Positions 1-11,997 of a stretch of 64,000 nt of DNA are shown piece after piece. Under the pieces are notes generated by a model. That model made no database searches and was not told the DNA's origin. It was given only the letters and a program-made list of their open reading frames with translations. The stretch's first letter is position 1, and every line of letters starts with the position of its first letter. The translations under genes were made by a program, and so were the position numbers. Source of the DNA: Liolophura sinensis (taxonomy: Eukaryota; Mollusca; Polyplacophora; Chitonida; Chitonidae); assembly GCF_032854445.1 (NCBI RefSeq), contig NC_088301.1:35761187-35825186 (forward strand), in the 5' to 3' direction.

Positions 1-665
1 AAGCTGTTTACAATTTCCTGGACTTTGACACTGACCGCCCACCATTCTCAGTGTACGACGTGAAGAGCTGTTACGCAGAGGAGAACCGACTGAAAATCAA
101 AATGAGATTCCCAGGTAAGCTAAATACTTAGTTTTAGTTCCAGATGTGGTCCACAGTAATGTGTTTTTTGTTTTTTTTTTCAAAATATATGTCAGAAAAA
201 TAAACAAAAGGGTATAAAATATTATATGACGTCATGGGCGCTTCAGAACTTGTCCAGGTCACAGTGATAATGCACAAGAATGAATTGTGATACCTGCAGT
301 TACTAGTTTGTGTAGATAGTATGATTATAGACTCAAAATGATGCGATTTCAAGAGACAAAGAGCGTTTGCTGGTTTATCTGTCTTCCCAGCCGTGAAGGA
401 AAGTTAACACCTGTTATTTGTATATTTATATCGATTTTGAGTAAATGCCTTTCATTATCAGTGCAACTGGTCTGAAAGTATTTGTTTTTTACTTTTAAAG
501 TGTCATACTCGATCGAGGCGGCTGAAGTTCTCCGCCTGGAGTCACAAATACAGCTAGCTGAGGTCATGCAGATCTCCCCAATCCGGCTTCAAGACGTGGT
601 ACTGGATTATGACAATGCTGACATGTATGTCACTGTGACGATACTTGGCCCTCCTCCACCAGGCG
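1..665 (+). CDS. Gene A exons 1-2: end of first LolA-like region
   Basis: Exon 1-114 enters mid-exon and reads AVYNFLDFDTDRP, matching gene B at 20728-20851 (ATYNFFDFDEEHP). Exon 501-665 matches the ISPIRxQ exon of the other copies and ends with the same proline-glycine stretch before a phase-1 donor. Together they are the last two exons of the LolA-like region of module 1. The intron 115-500 shows no other feature. Confidence 0.8.
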
Positions 666-3600
666 GTAAGGCTATTTAGCTACTTGATAGTTAACACTAG
701 TTGATAGTTAACACAATATTCAATGCTAATTAATAGACATATCAGGTTTCGGAGATACGACAACAAAGTGACTGATTGGTCAATGCATTTGGAGAAATTA
801 CTGCTTTTGCGAATGATGCACTAAACAATTTCAAATTAATTAAAGTAATTAATAGGCTTTTGCCCCATTCTCTAACTAATTTCAGTAGGCCTCTCTGCAT
901 TCAACGCTGTGTCAGTATCTATATTTAACATATTTATATACACTGTGATACAGAATGTGTCCCAATAAGATTTTTCCACCGGTTTTGTCGTCAGCGGAAT
1001 TCACGTTTATTCCAAAGAAGGAGATTGTGAAGGAAGATGACAAAACAATACCGGATGTGACAGATCCCAACCAGTGTGCCCAATACTGTGTGGAGGAGAC
1101 GGACTTCACATGCAAGAGTTATGACCTATGTAAATCTGATAAGTCTTGCAGGCTTAGCAAAGCTCACATTGATGACGGCAAGGCAGTTTTGGTGGATAGC
1201 AAGTGTAATCACTTTTCAAGTAAGTGAAAGAATGTGTGGTGATTATGATTGAAAATGTTCATTATTTGTTTGTGTGAAGGTGTCAACAAACTAGGGCGCA
1301 TCCTAATGATGGCCTCGAAAGAATTACACTCAAATTAACCGAAACAATGTTAAAATAAATAAAACACAATATTTCAGGACAAGAGGCTAACCCACAAGTT
1401 GTAAGCGTCTAATCATAAACATGTATGTTTAATGTTTTTTTCTCTTTTCTGAAAAAAATATTCCATCGAGGTTAAAAAATCCATGATCATCTTAAGTGAA
1501 GGGCGCTGGTGAATACATAATATATGTCTCACATTTTTTTCTCGTTTCTTTTACATAGTTTTGGTGCTTCAGCCCAGTGAATACTATGTAAATAAGGTTT
1601 ACTGGCAAAACAAAAGCTGCTGTCATTTCTCTGCTAATTACTTGCACAGGAACGGTAGACGGATCGTACAGTCCACAGACACCTTTACTGGACGCCTATG
1701 GGGTATTAAGTCAGGCGGTGTACAATCGGGAATACACTATGGAAGTGCCACTCATAGAGAATGGACAAGTGAGTGAATTTTCACTGTCTTATCTGATGTA
1801 TTATATAAGCTATTATGCATCGAGCTACATGAACACCTGGAAATTCCCAGTCACGACTTGATTCTTAGGCTGAAGCTACGGAAATACGCTTCCTTATACT
1901 AGTACTCCATATACCAAGAAAAGAAAATTTTCAGTTTTAACATGCCTTTATTCCAACTGTTATCACTGTATTTGAACAGCAGTTTCTTTCAGGTGTAGAG
2001 ATGCATAAGGTATAATAAAAATAAAAACTTATCCTTCTCAATTTTTACATCGTTGCATTCCTTCTACGGTTTCAGACTGTTCCCATTCAAGCTGTTGAGG
2101 TACAAATTGTGTATGGTGAGTACCGCTAATAGTAAGCACAGGTAGGTAAGATAACTCCGGACACTTGCCATTATTCTAAAATTGTTAGTTCCTTAACTCT
2201 TGATATTGCTAGTTCCTTGATATAAACATAATGCTAAATAATATTACAGAAGTACAAACCGTATTGAAATTTCTGTGTGAGTTTGAGTATCAAGATTTGA
2301 TAATATTTCAAATCTTCTATTTTGTCATGGTTATAGGGGAAAACATTTTGATCTCCTTTCAGTCTGTAGGATCTTGCAAATAGTTATCTGGTTCAAGTAA
2401 ACCACAAATTTATGCTACAGGTCATTTATTCAAGAGTGATGTCCCCTCTATTACTGGCCAGTATTTCTACCGGCAGGAAATTGCCATACCTCAGGTGAAT
2501 TTGGTGGAACAAGCCAATGTAAGTACCAACACAGATATTTGTTAACATGAAGGGACAAAGCGCTAACTGCTAACTAGGACTGCATAAATAGCCGCAGTTG
2601 CCAACTGACATGAATAACGACACGAATAACGAGGCTTAATCAGCAGTTCCCTTCCCTCATGTACTTGACAGCCTTCGATAAGCCATATATTCTGTATTTC
2701 GTAAAAGATAAACTAAAGAAATAATTAATCAGATCTGAGTATAATTTCATAATACTATATGATGACCTTTCGACTGCATGATATGTATACGTTTTCAAAA
2801 AATACTTATTTATAAGGTTGATAATGACTGTTTCAAAACCATGATTTCACGGTGAAAAAAATGCGGGTTAACTGGTGACATTTGAGCAGAGCCATTGACA
2901 GTGCATTGGCTCTATAAACACATCTAAGCCTATGTGATTAAAGTTTATTCTTTTTTCTGGTTAACAGGTGTGGTATGATTCGGCCTATAAACTGGTCCGA
3001 TTCGATAAGAGAGAAACCACAGCTAAGCCTCCATTCTATAGTACAAATCCAATGTCCTTCATTCATGATTTCAATACAGGTATGTTTGGCGAATTTCTGT
3101 AAAATTCAAATTACCAGTTCCAAAACCAGTCTAAGCTCGCCATGCTTGTCTTGTGCGTTTGTAACTGTTGCCAGTTTAATCGACGTTGTAATTCTACTAT
3201 AATAAAAGTTGCCCTGGTTGCATCATTCAGCTGTAGCTATGGCCCCGGTTAACCGATTGAATAGATCACGGGATTTAAGTTAAGATGTTTGCATGATACC
3301 TGGCCTGGTTGGTGGCCGAGTCTGAGCACACAGCTTTCCTCCATCTATAAATCATGTATGTGAATCGTTAACGCTTAATGAAATAAATAAATAAATAAAT
3401 ACTATAAAAGGGAGAAATATGCTAACTATATTCTCCATTCGGCTTCTGTTGGTATTTGGTTGACGTATAAAATTGCTGATAATGTTTTATGGGATTACAG
3501 GCATCCAGTACAGCATTGACAAACTGTTAGGCAACTGTTCAATGTCAGCCATACAGAATGATACTTTTGACACGGCGGCAAATCTCTCACTCAAACTCAG

Positions 3601-6600
3601 AGACGGATCTTTTGTATCAAGGATGAAAAATCCGCTGGAACTCTTTTACTTGGATAGCAGTTACAAACCAGCTGGCCAGGTAATCTAGGTGCCTTATGTT
3701 AAGGTTTATTATGAATGGTAACCCTTCATTTCGTGTCTGACCTAATTGTAATATTTACAGCTGGTTTTATTGTTGTTGTCGTGTTTTTACTTTGGTGTGG
3801 AGATTTTTATCCTGCACGTCTGATACATTATATAAATCTAGTAACATTTTTATGACCAAGTTGTTATAGTTTTAAAACATATAGTATTTCCGGACATACA
3901 CTTACAGCTTAACCAATGATTTTATTGCGAATGGTTATATTAAATTCAAGTATGGACAATTTCTATAAATTTTTGTGATTTTCTTAATTTCATTGTTTCA
4001 GAGAGATTTATTTTTACGTGTTTGACACAAATGTCTACAATTCAATAACTATGGTTTTGTTACCAACAAAAAAAAATTATGCACATAACGGCTTGATGAT
4101 AATAATTTGTTGCCGTTTCATATATGTTTCAGCGAACGGTTCGTGGTGTACTTTGTGACGTGTTCGAGGCTACGAGGACAGATTTCCGGTTACCTGGCAT
4201 TGACATGCAGCTTAACACTACATTTCAATACTTCTTTTTGGCAGTATGTATATATGTAATACTTTTAAACTATAATCATGACGTCTGACTATAGTTTCTA
4301 TAGCTTCCGCTTTCGACAGGGAATAAATGAATCTCTAATTCTTTATTTGTGAAAAATCTCCTTAAACGTGTATGCCAGTGTTCAAATCTACATTTTCTAT
4401 TTGTTTCAAAATGTCAGTGGCTTTCTAACAATTTGATTTCATTTCTAAGCAAAACGATTATCATAACTTTTAAAGAAAAAACATATGTGCTATCTGTAGG
4501 ATAATTGGGATTTAAGTTAATAATTGGAATATTTTAATGGGAAGTGGGAGTTGATGAAAGAACGATTACAACCAATTCCCCGTGCAATGCTGCAGGATGT
4601 GAATAAATGTCGTCTGTTGTAGGATAGCTGGTCTGAATTATCGGATTCTACTAGGTCATCTGATCAAGACGTTCCAATACGGTTGGATATTGTATCTCCC
4701 TCCGTAAGTTAGAACATTTCGTTACATTTTGCAACGATATTCTCCACAAAGCAATTCTGTGGATTCTGATTGGATTCAGGCACGCGATGGAACAATCTGC
4801 AACTGTACAAATCACTGTGAGAACTCTTTTTCCTGTATTTAATGGTCATTGTGAGGTCTTTTTACTCATTCACTTTTGTTTGTTTTTTTATTTTAATGCA
4901 CAGCTACCTATATGTGTGAATGTATTTTGTAGGTTGGATTCCTGGCAACTTACAGCTTCTTCGACTTTGATGAACAGCACCCAGACTTGAAAAACTTTGA
5001 TGTTGGCGCATGTTACAATGATGATAAAAAAATTCGATTTCAAGTACAGTTCAACAGTAAGTTGATTCATAACTGGACAACTGTTGGCTGTGTGGTAAAT
5101 GGCACATGACTTGTAATCGACTTCAGTTCACTACAGAAACACGTGTGTAAAAATACCGCTGGTACCATATATACTACTAAATATAATTCCTAAATCATGG
5201 CTCCGCTTCTAACATAATCATAGGGTGTTTCATTTGAAAATGTTGATGAGGTATTTTTCAGGTTATATTTCAAGACTGAAACCTGATCAATTTCACATAT
5301 CGGTTTTGCAGTGTATGGTCAAGATGATTTATTTCTGCAGTACGCTTATAATAATACTTTAAATTAGACCACGGTCAAAATATTAACCATATCTTTTCGA
5401 TATTCGCTAATGAAAGAATTAAAAACTACATAGAAATTTTCTTAATGAATACCATTTCGTCCTTTAAATCGTATAAGAGGAATCAATAACATTTTGAATT
5501 TATGATCAGGCCGCGTTTCCTGCCCACAGATACCTACCACCCGTACCTGGACAGCACTCGGGCATACTTTGAGATGGCAGTTCGCTTGACTATGGCTTCT
5601 GACCTAGAAATTACCACACTGAGAATACAGGACAGCCGTATTGACTATGACGAGAAGAGCGTTTACTACACGGCTACTCTCCTGGACCGAGCCCCTCCAT
5701 CTGGTAGATAACACATGCAAAAAACTAAAATCAAATTTTTAGTATCCTAGGACACACCACTGGGCTGAAATCAGAGCTAAATGTTTTTTTAATACTTTGG
5801 ACAAACAGAAGTAATCTTGAGCTTTTGTTGGTCGTATTCATGTTTTTATAGAAATTGTTTGATTTGTCATGAACAGAAACAGCTTGAAGGTGCATTTGAA
5901 AAATCAGTCGTCATGATCTCAGGTCTTTATTATCATAAGAATTGCCTGCAATGGCCATTGATTATTTATTATTATATATTATAGGTACCAGACAAACATT
6001 TTCACCCTAAGTGTAGTGCTCTGCTATTCCAGCCGTTACAGTTTCTTGTTTGTGATGGTTGTAGCTCAATACGTGTTAACTGCTGGAACGCGCAGTCAGT
6101 TCAAGGATGACAAACAGGTGAAAGGCGTTACCAATCCAGATCAGTGCGCTGTATATTGTTCCCAGGAGAGTACTTTCCCGTGCAACAGTTTTGACTGGTG
6201 TCCCAACACACAAACCTGTGCTCTCAGCAAGCGGCATGTAAGCGAAGGACAACTACAAGAAGAAAAGGCATGCCTTCATTTCTCCCGTGAGTAATCAAGG
6301 GTTCCCATTTGCATTGGGCAATGACAAATTAATTTCATGGTGGTTGATGACTGAACAGGCTAAAGTTAGGGCCGACCTGCACACGTTGGCGGTTTCTTAT
6401 AATGTGGGCTAACATGAATGATCGTAACATAAGACTATTTTTTGTATTCTTTAAGGTGATGTAAATGCTCCGACTAAAGTTGAGATAGAACTTTCCGAAT
6501 CTTGGGACGCATTGAGAGATATTGTATATAAAGCCGCCTTCACCGTCAAAATCCCATATGGCAATAAGGTTTGTGGACATAATAACGAGTGCAATGAAAT

Positions 6601-9600
6601 CATACATATTTAGTTTATTTTTCTTCAGTCGGCTCAGTCTATTCTTAAATTGCACGCAGACAGCCAGAGACTCTGCGAAAGTACAGTGTCAATAAAGAGA
6701 TACAAATTTGAAAATTTAGATGTACAGAAAAAGGTAACCATTAGTCCGTGAAAGTGTATTAGGTTCCCGACGTGCAAATTTCCATAATAAAGTCATATAC
6801 ATGCATGTTTCAATAAAACTTTAAAATAAACTATGCATGGCAATAATATAATTATAATATAATTTTCATCGAGATGAATGATTGTTAGACTCAAACATCT
6901 GTTTTCATGTATACGAAAGTGTTCATCAGCGTACAGTATCCCCTATTTCGTGTTTTCGTCCTAGCTTTACCCTTTCACGGCTGTTTCCATCAAAGATATC
7001 CTTTTCACGGATGGTCCAGCAGTACTCCAAGAAGGTAAACAAAAACTTCATACCGGGTTACGTTCTAGTCGGAAAAAGTTTATACGTATGCGAAAACCGT
7101 TTATCCCTTACCTTGAGAACTACATATAGAGAAGAGACGATTAATGTCACTGAAATAAAGTGACGCTCTATTTCTGCTTCCGCTTGCACAAAGCAATCGT
7201 TGGCTAACTTGATTGTAACTACCAAGGTGACACATGTTAAAAGCATATGTTGCCATGGTAGTTAACGTCAATTTAGGATATGGTTGCTTTATCCCATTGT
7301 TCGAGAACGAGAGCACGGCGAATGTCTTTAGTACTACGAGGAAGACGCAGTTTAGATACGACTCAAATAATGCGTTGGAGGCACTGACAAGCCCCAAGAA
7401 AGAAATTAGATTTTTATCCTAAAATGTAACAGTTACGTTCATGAAGGATCGAATGTAAAGTAACATTTTCATGCTTGACCCGTTTTCATTTGCTAGAAAA
7501 TAACATCAAGAAGTTCAAAGTGCAGAGCACGAACACTGCCATCAAAGTCCCAAAGACCCGCCTGCCCAAGCTGTCTGTAGACGACTGTGCCACAGCCTGT
7601 ATCGCTGAGGAGACCTTTAGTTGTGAAGGGTTTGACTACTGCTTCAGTGACGGAGATTGCTTTCTAACCGATAGGCACCCAGACTCTGTTCCGGCCAACT
7701 CTACTACCCTCACATCTTTGTGTGATCTTTACGCACGTAGGTATTCTGAGAGTAGAGTGAAAATAATAACAAAACGCCTTTTTCACCAATCTGGTGATCA
7801 AACGTGATTTAGAGATAGGTCTACATTATCTTAATTATCGTCTAAATTGGGGACTGAGGTTGTTTATCTGGACTGTTCTCTATTTAACGGCGTTAATTAA
7901 TCAGAACACAAGGAAATTTATTATGGACGACACACTTTTTCATTTAATATCACCAGATGCTTCGATGCTCATCTAAAGAAGTGCATAACCCTTATGTATT
8001 TCCTGAAGTTTTATATGCAATCAAAGGAAGGTTTTCATAACATTTCGTAAGAATTTCAATGAGCAGTGAGACTTAACATAGGTAAACTTAGGTAAACTGA
8101 CAAGAAGAGGATTTCAACGATAAGGTGTAACTATTTTCCGACTATCACACAGTCGTCGCTGCTTTGTCTTTACTCTCCATGCCGCAGTTTTTTGTATTGT
8201 ATACCTGCACACGCCACCATGTTCCCCAACATTTGGTCGCTTTGCATGTAAGTTAGGTAAGTTTTTTGGAGTCTAGATGCGAAGCGGACAGTCCCATGAG
8301 GACATTTCTGAGGTGGTGAAAATTGTCACCGATTTACTGATGAAGTTCCAGTTGTGTACCGCAGCAGTAAGTTTCAGCATCTCTGTAAGGTTTTATTCTA
8401 TTTGGATATCGTTATTTTGAAGCAAAATACTTAATGCATAAAATACGTGAGATACTTTACAATAAAATTATAGTTTTGTTTCTTTACACTCTTTAGCTAC
8501 AAACCACTACACTGCTCTGATATACAGAAATTAGGTTCAGTATTACAGGTTTGCTCTCGCCGGAATCAGAAGAAATTCATTTCATCCACTACGTTACAGC
8601 ACATTCATCTGCACTCCATAAATGTAGGTCCTAATAATTCAACAATGACATCGTTTAAAACCTAATGTTTTGCAGACGATAGTAACAAATCTGTTGGACC
8701 CACCGTTTAACACCACTATTAGCTGTGTCTCAATTTCACTGAACAATGCCTCAATACCAAAACCTCGCCGCTTTAAACCCATGAGTTCTACTTCTTAAAC
8801 GTGATGAAAACACAACACTGGAGTATTTCTAATATCACTGCAGTTTTTATCTTATTCTGTTTATGTTGCTCTTTTTTAAATATTTACTTGAACTGTTCGA
8901 ATAAAAACCTAAGGTAAACTGACAAGAACTCGGTCACGTGTGATTGTTTGCCAACTACCTCTGAGACAACTTGTAATTATTTTAAAGGAAACTACGTAGA
9001 TGACTTTACAGTGACGCCAGGCAACACGGTACTCCAGACGGGCGCCAAAACGGTAACATCTGTGTCTACACCTAACGATTGTGCCCGATTGTGTGAACGA
9101 GAAACCGGATTTGTGTGCAAGTCGTTCGACTTCTGTGGCCAGCTGCAGCGCTGTGTTCTTGGAAAGAAGCATGTGTTTGATATTCCAGTCAGCGACGTAG
9201 AGGTCAATCCACAGTGCAGTCATTATTCCCGTGCGTTGTAAACTATCTTATGTTTTACGTTAATGATGGCATTTCGTTTCATTTCGTACCTGTATCATGG
9301 ATAATTTTTCCATGGACTGAGACAAATTGCAATATGTATTAATAGGCTCTGTTTAAAATGACCTTACGTTTCAGGACGCTACGTGGACGATTTTAAACTC
9401 TCCTTGGGGAAGATGATAGTCTTCAAAGATAACTACATCATTAATGGCGTGAGTGGTGAGGAGTGCGCAAAACTGTGTGTAGAGGAAGAAAGTTTCAGCT
9501 GCAAGAGTTTTGACTTTTGTGCCAATACAACCCAATGTAGGCTGAGTTCGGCTAACCTTGATGGAATTGGACAGGTTACCATCCAAGACAGCGCATATTG

Positions 9601-11997
9601 CAACCATTATACCCGTACGTAAAATATGTATATATATGTAGAACATGATTATATGTATTATTATATAACATCAGGTCTGTTACTATCAATCACTGTATAG
9701 GTATTCCGATGGGTACAAATTGTGTCCCCTCCGCAGTCCTTTTGGCAGACCTACACCTGTTCTCATATTAATACGACTACATGTAGAAACTATTAAGGGT
9801 TACTCCTCACCAGCCCAGATCTTCCTCATTCACTAAACGGTGTATCGATTATCTGCTGGTTTTAAACAAAGGCTGGGAAAGATATTTACCCATCTTCGCA
9901 GGAACCACGTACTCTCCATATGGTATATCTTATCTGGACCTATATTTGTAGAAAGACCGAAACGGTTTCCTCTCTCGCAGGCTTTACGACAAGACGGATA
10001 GTTTCACTTTTGACATCGTAAATTATCCTTACTTGGACAGCAATATACCAAAGGGTCCTGCACATGGCGTTTACATATCTCGCATTGTAACATTTCTTAG
10101 ACCCTGTGTGTTGTGTGACGATATCATTCAACGTCACGAGTTACTACTGAAAAAACTAGTGTGTCAAGGTAATTATATCAAACGTCTTAACTCCAAGTTT
10201 CTTAAGTTTACAATGAGTATAATTCTCTTGAAAGTTACTATGGCCAGAGCGTCCAAAATCTCTGGTGCTCTGCTTCACATGACTGAGGTAAATTGGCAGG
10301 AGGCCGTATTTCACCGGTTACATGTGACCATTTGACACCGTCGCCGCTGCTCTGGTCTTACTCTCTATGTTGTATGTCTCTAATTCAGCTTAATCCGGGC
10401 TAGGGCCTGTATATTCAGCATCACTGAAAACTGTTCACTGCTTCTGTTTGCATGATTCCTCTCACTTTCGAACTTGATATACCTTCTTAGTTCTTTGGTG
10501 GTTTGTGTTATGTGTCGTTGTGGCAATTGGCCTTGAGATTATTGACCGGAAATATCCACACTAGTTAACAGCTGGAGTACGAATGCTTTTTTAGAGGCAT
10601 AAATGCAAAGATACAGATTGCCTTGACAATCCGGGTTTATTTTCAAATAATCGCTGATGTATCAATAAGCTAGTTACATATTAAGATTTCTTAAAGTGCA
10701 AGATTATGTGCATATAAAGCTAGTTTACTTTATCTTAAAATGAAAAGTAGTGGGTATGAATTGACCGGTAGATTTATTTAACGCCCATGATACCATGATT
10801 ATACTGCACCATTGCACTTCCTATTTCTACATCCCGCCATAGCCACATTATTCAAACAAGTGAGTATCAATACATTGATGCGTATCATGAAGGCCTTATA
10901 TTAAGAGTTGCTTTGTTTTCTCTTTCTAGGGCAGTACTTCCCAAACGGTACCAAATACAACTCCAAACCTCACAAACAATACAATCCACCCAATAATAAG
11001 GAACCCACTGGATATTCAGCAGGTTTGTTTTGATATAGATGAAAAAATGGTCCAAAGTTGAATTGAATCCTGCATGTATTGCACGTTAGTATAGATCACA
11101 TGGGTACGCTACAGAGAATAACGCTAGCAAGATTTTGGCGTTGACTAAGGGCGCTGATTTTCACTGGTACTTGTGCTGTCAATTTTCAAAATTAAATCCT
11201 TAGAATATTACCAACATTTCAAAAATAACCCTTTATAAAACTGTTACCATGTTGAGTCAGCTAGGTCTATATTTACTATGGTGAATTACGCCAGGCGATC
11301 GCTTTATAAAACAGGTTCCTTATTTATGTCGCTCCAAACGTTAGGTGTGGCCGTTCAGCAAGAACGTTTATCTCCAACATGTCTTTATTTCAGCACAGAA
11401 ATTTTTTCATGACGAATGTTCAGGGAAGTGAAGACATTGCATGTCGTTGTCACCATTGTAGATGGGGTTGTAATCAAGTAGTAAAGAACTTTACCCCAAG
11501 TAAAAAGGAACTTCTAAAACATCTGCCTGACATGCACATGTGTCTATTAAATAATGAAATAACTGGACTGGATAATTGATAAAGATTGAAGCTTTCCTCT
11601 GTGAGTACTGGTGATGGATCAAAATTAATATTGTATATGTATATATATTATATATGTTTGAAAGTCACTTGAATTTAATCGATGGCTTCTAAGTAATCTG
11701 TTGAGGCTATCTTCAAATGAATAACGTCCAATATAGTTTCAAGCAATATGATTTTACATTGAACTAGTTTATACATTGTGAGGAACTTCCTGTTAAATAT
11801 ATTGTTGAAATCTGAAAGTTTTGCTTATATCTACTTTCATTGTATTTACAGGTACGTTGGCTGGTGTGTCGATAGGCATGGCAGCTCTGGGAGCCATTAT
11901 AGCTTTGGTCATATTTGCCATTTTCCAGAAGAAAAGGCATTCCACGTCGGACTCATTTACGCCCACTGTCAACTTTACCAGACATATCGACGAATAA
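1..11997 (+). CDS. Gene A: two-module LolA-like/PAN transmembrane protein (5' partial)
   Basis: Twenty exons inside the window join into one open frame of about 968 residues ending at TAA 11995-11997; the 5' end lies before position 1. Order: end of a LolA-like region (1-114, 501-665), PAN domain (995-1219), spacer (1650-1768, 2076-2115), a second LolA-like region without its N-terminal half (2421-5703), PAN1 (6065-6286), spacer (6456-6568, 6965-7034), PAN2 (7497-7736), PAN3 (8988-9230), PAN4 (9375-9614), juxtamembrane exon (10930-11022), and membrane helix plus tail (11852-11997). Every junction keeps phase, including 2115/2421, where the two modules meet. Boundaries come from alignment to genes B-D plus GT/AG sites. 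The product is a predicted type I surface protein of unknown ligand. Alternatively, 1-2115 could be the remnant of a separate upstream gene. Other introns show nothing I can name. Confidence 0.78.
995..1219 (+). CDS. Gene A exon 3: PAN/apple domain of module 1
   Basis: This single phase 1-1 exon of 225 nt has the family cysteine pattern: NQCAQYC, FTCKSYDLC, CRLSK and a closing CNHFS. It is equivalent to PAN1 of the other genes (222 nt). PAN/apple domains are disulfide-rich extracellular folds that bind protein or carbohydrate; no ligand can be inferred here. Confidence 0.85.
1650..2115 (+). CDS. Gene A exons 4-5: spacer pair of module 1
   Basis: Exon 1650-1768 (119 nt) ends VPLIENGQ, matching VPLGNGQ at the end of gene B exon 22531-22646. 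Exon 2076-2115 is only 40 nt (TVPIQAVEVQIVYG), against 70-79 nt in the other spacers, and ends in phase 1. In every other module a PAN2 exon follows. Here the next exon instead returns to the LolA-like region. Confidence 0.7.
2421..5703 (+). CDS. Gene A exons 6-12: second, N-truncated LolA-like region
   Basis: Exons are 2421-2518, 2968-3079, 3501-3679, 4133-4243, 4623-4703, 4933-5056 and 5530-5703. They match exons 7-13 of gene B in order, and all but the first match in length. The first is 98 nt and starts in phase 1, whereas its counterparts are 123 nt and start in phase 0 with a GVVCPGR-type motif that is absent here. Recognisable blocks are GQYFYRQE, VWYDSAYKLVRFD, LGNCS, FFDFDEQHPDLKNFD and ISPIR-like TTLRIQ. 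The 5530 start uses the acceptor after CCCACAG because it alone keeps the frame; a nearby AG at 5508-5509 does not. Confidence 0.8.
6065..6286 (+). CDS. Gene A exon 13: PAN1 domain
   Basis: A 222-nt phase 1-1 exon with six cysteines in the order DQCAVYC, FPCNSFDWC, TCALSK and CLHFS. Length and phase equal PAN1 of genes B, C and D. Confidence 0.87.
6456..7034 (+). CDS. Gene A exons 14-15: spacer pair
   Basis: Exon 6456-6568 reads SWDALRDIVYKAAFTVKIPYGNK, shown here only by its ends SWDALRDIVYK and IPYGNK, and matches ALKDVVYR and VPLGNGQ in gene B. Exon 6965-7034 (70 nt) reads FTAVSIKDILFTDG and is the counterpart of FRAVSVRENIIRG in gene B. The module has no cysteines and no domain I recognise. 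Confidence 0.75.
7497..7736 (+). CDS. Gene A exon 16: PAN2 domain
   Basis: A 240-nt phase 1-1 exon opening ENNIKKFKVQ and containing DDCATAC, FSCEGFDYC, GDCFLTDRHP and a final LCDLYAR. All six cysteines are present, unlike PAN2 of genes B and C. Confidence 0.87.
7737..8987 (+). other. Gene A intron with a local repeat
   Basis: This intron between PAN2 and PAN3 has no coding exon I can support. The 15-16-base string GGTAAACTGACAAGAA occurs at 8091 and again near 8913, about 822 bases apart, with weaker similarity continuing for some 50 bases. A stretch near 8145-8180 resembles 10330-10365 in the retroelement remnant of the next large intron, so part of this intron may be decayed mobile DNA. 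Confidence 0.4.
8988..9230 (+). CDS. Gene A exon 17: PAN3 domain
   Basis: A 243-nt phase 1-1 exon, the same length as PAN3 in B, C and D. It reads NYVDDFTV, then NDCARLC, FVCKSFDFC, RCVLGKKH, FDIP and finally QCSHYSR. Confidence 0.88.
9375..9614 (+). CDS. Gene A exon 18: PAN4 domain
   Basis: A 240-nt phase 1-1 exon reading RYVDDFKLSLGK, EECAKLC, FSCKSFDFC, QCRLSS, GQVTIQDSAYCNHYTR. It matches PAN4 of genes B-D (237 nt), including the YCNHY ending. Confidence 0.88.
9685..10560 (+). mobile_element. Reverse-transcriptase retroelement remnant
   Basis: Around 9700 the plus strand reads GIPMGTNC, then LLADLHLFSY, later RCIDYLLVLN, ISYLDLYL, LYDKTDSFTF, SNIPKGPAHGVYISR and LLKKLVCQG. These are the conserved blocks of a reverse-transcriptase family common in marine invertebrate genomes. 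Several stops interrupt it, so it is a decayed copy. 9996-10275 matches 63554-63811, and 10437-10555 matches the reverse strand at 61533-61418, so three partial copies of one element lie in the window. The exact clade is uncertain; Penelope-related is possible. It sits in gene A's intron between PAN4 and the juxtamembrane exon. Confidence 0.7.
10930..11022 (+). CDS. Gene A exon 19: juxtamembrane exon
   Basis: A 93-nt phase 1-1 exon reading QYFPNGTKYNSK and then a proline- and asparagine-rich linker. It is the counterpart of the 81-nt QYYDDGSKVTAYS exon in gene B. It probably forms the stalk between PAN4 and the membrane. Confidence 0.75.
11852..11997 (+). CDS. Gene A exon 20: transmembrane helix and tail
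   Basis: The exon begins GTLAGVSIGMAAL and continues through a hydrophobic helix ending LVIFAIF. A basic stop-transfer QKKRH follows, then a tail ending FTRHIDE and TAA at 11995-11997. The tail is about 24 residues and shows no ITAM, ITIM or kinase motif. Confidence 0.85.

Noticed and set aside
3381-3400. Tail of another SINE at a short AAAT repeat
   Set aside because: Only the simple repeat and a weak GGTGGCCGAG-like upstream match are present; not enough to assign it to the SINE family.
4780-4816. A 37-base exon-like piece with good splice signals in gene A, with a 38-base counterpart at 56928-56891 in gene D
   Set aside because: Both sit in the same intron position, but neither length keeps the frame between the phase-0 flanking exons, and B and C have nothing similar that I could see.
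5502-5529. In-frame ATG and upstream acceptor at 5508-5509 as the start of gene A exon 12
   Set aside because: That acceptor shifts the phase relative to the previous exon; the acceptor ending at 5529 restores the frame and matches the length of the homologous exons (174 nt).
7234-7422. 62-codon open frame in gene A
   Set aside because: Falls in the intron between the spacer and PAN2, has no homologue in the other genes and looks like chance.
11379-11579. Open frame with a zinc-finger-like CRCHHC and HLPDMH spacing
   Set aside because: It lies inside a gene A intron, has no splice or promoter context and only loosely fits a C2H2 pattern; possibly a transposon scrap.
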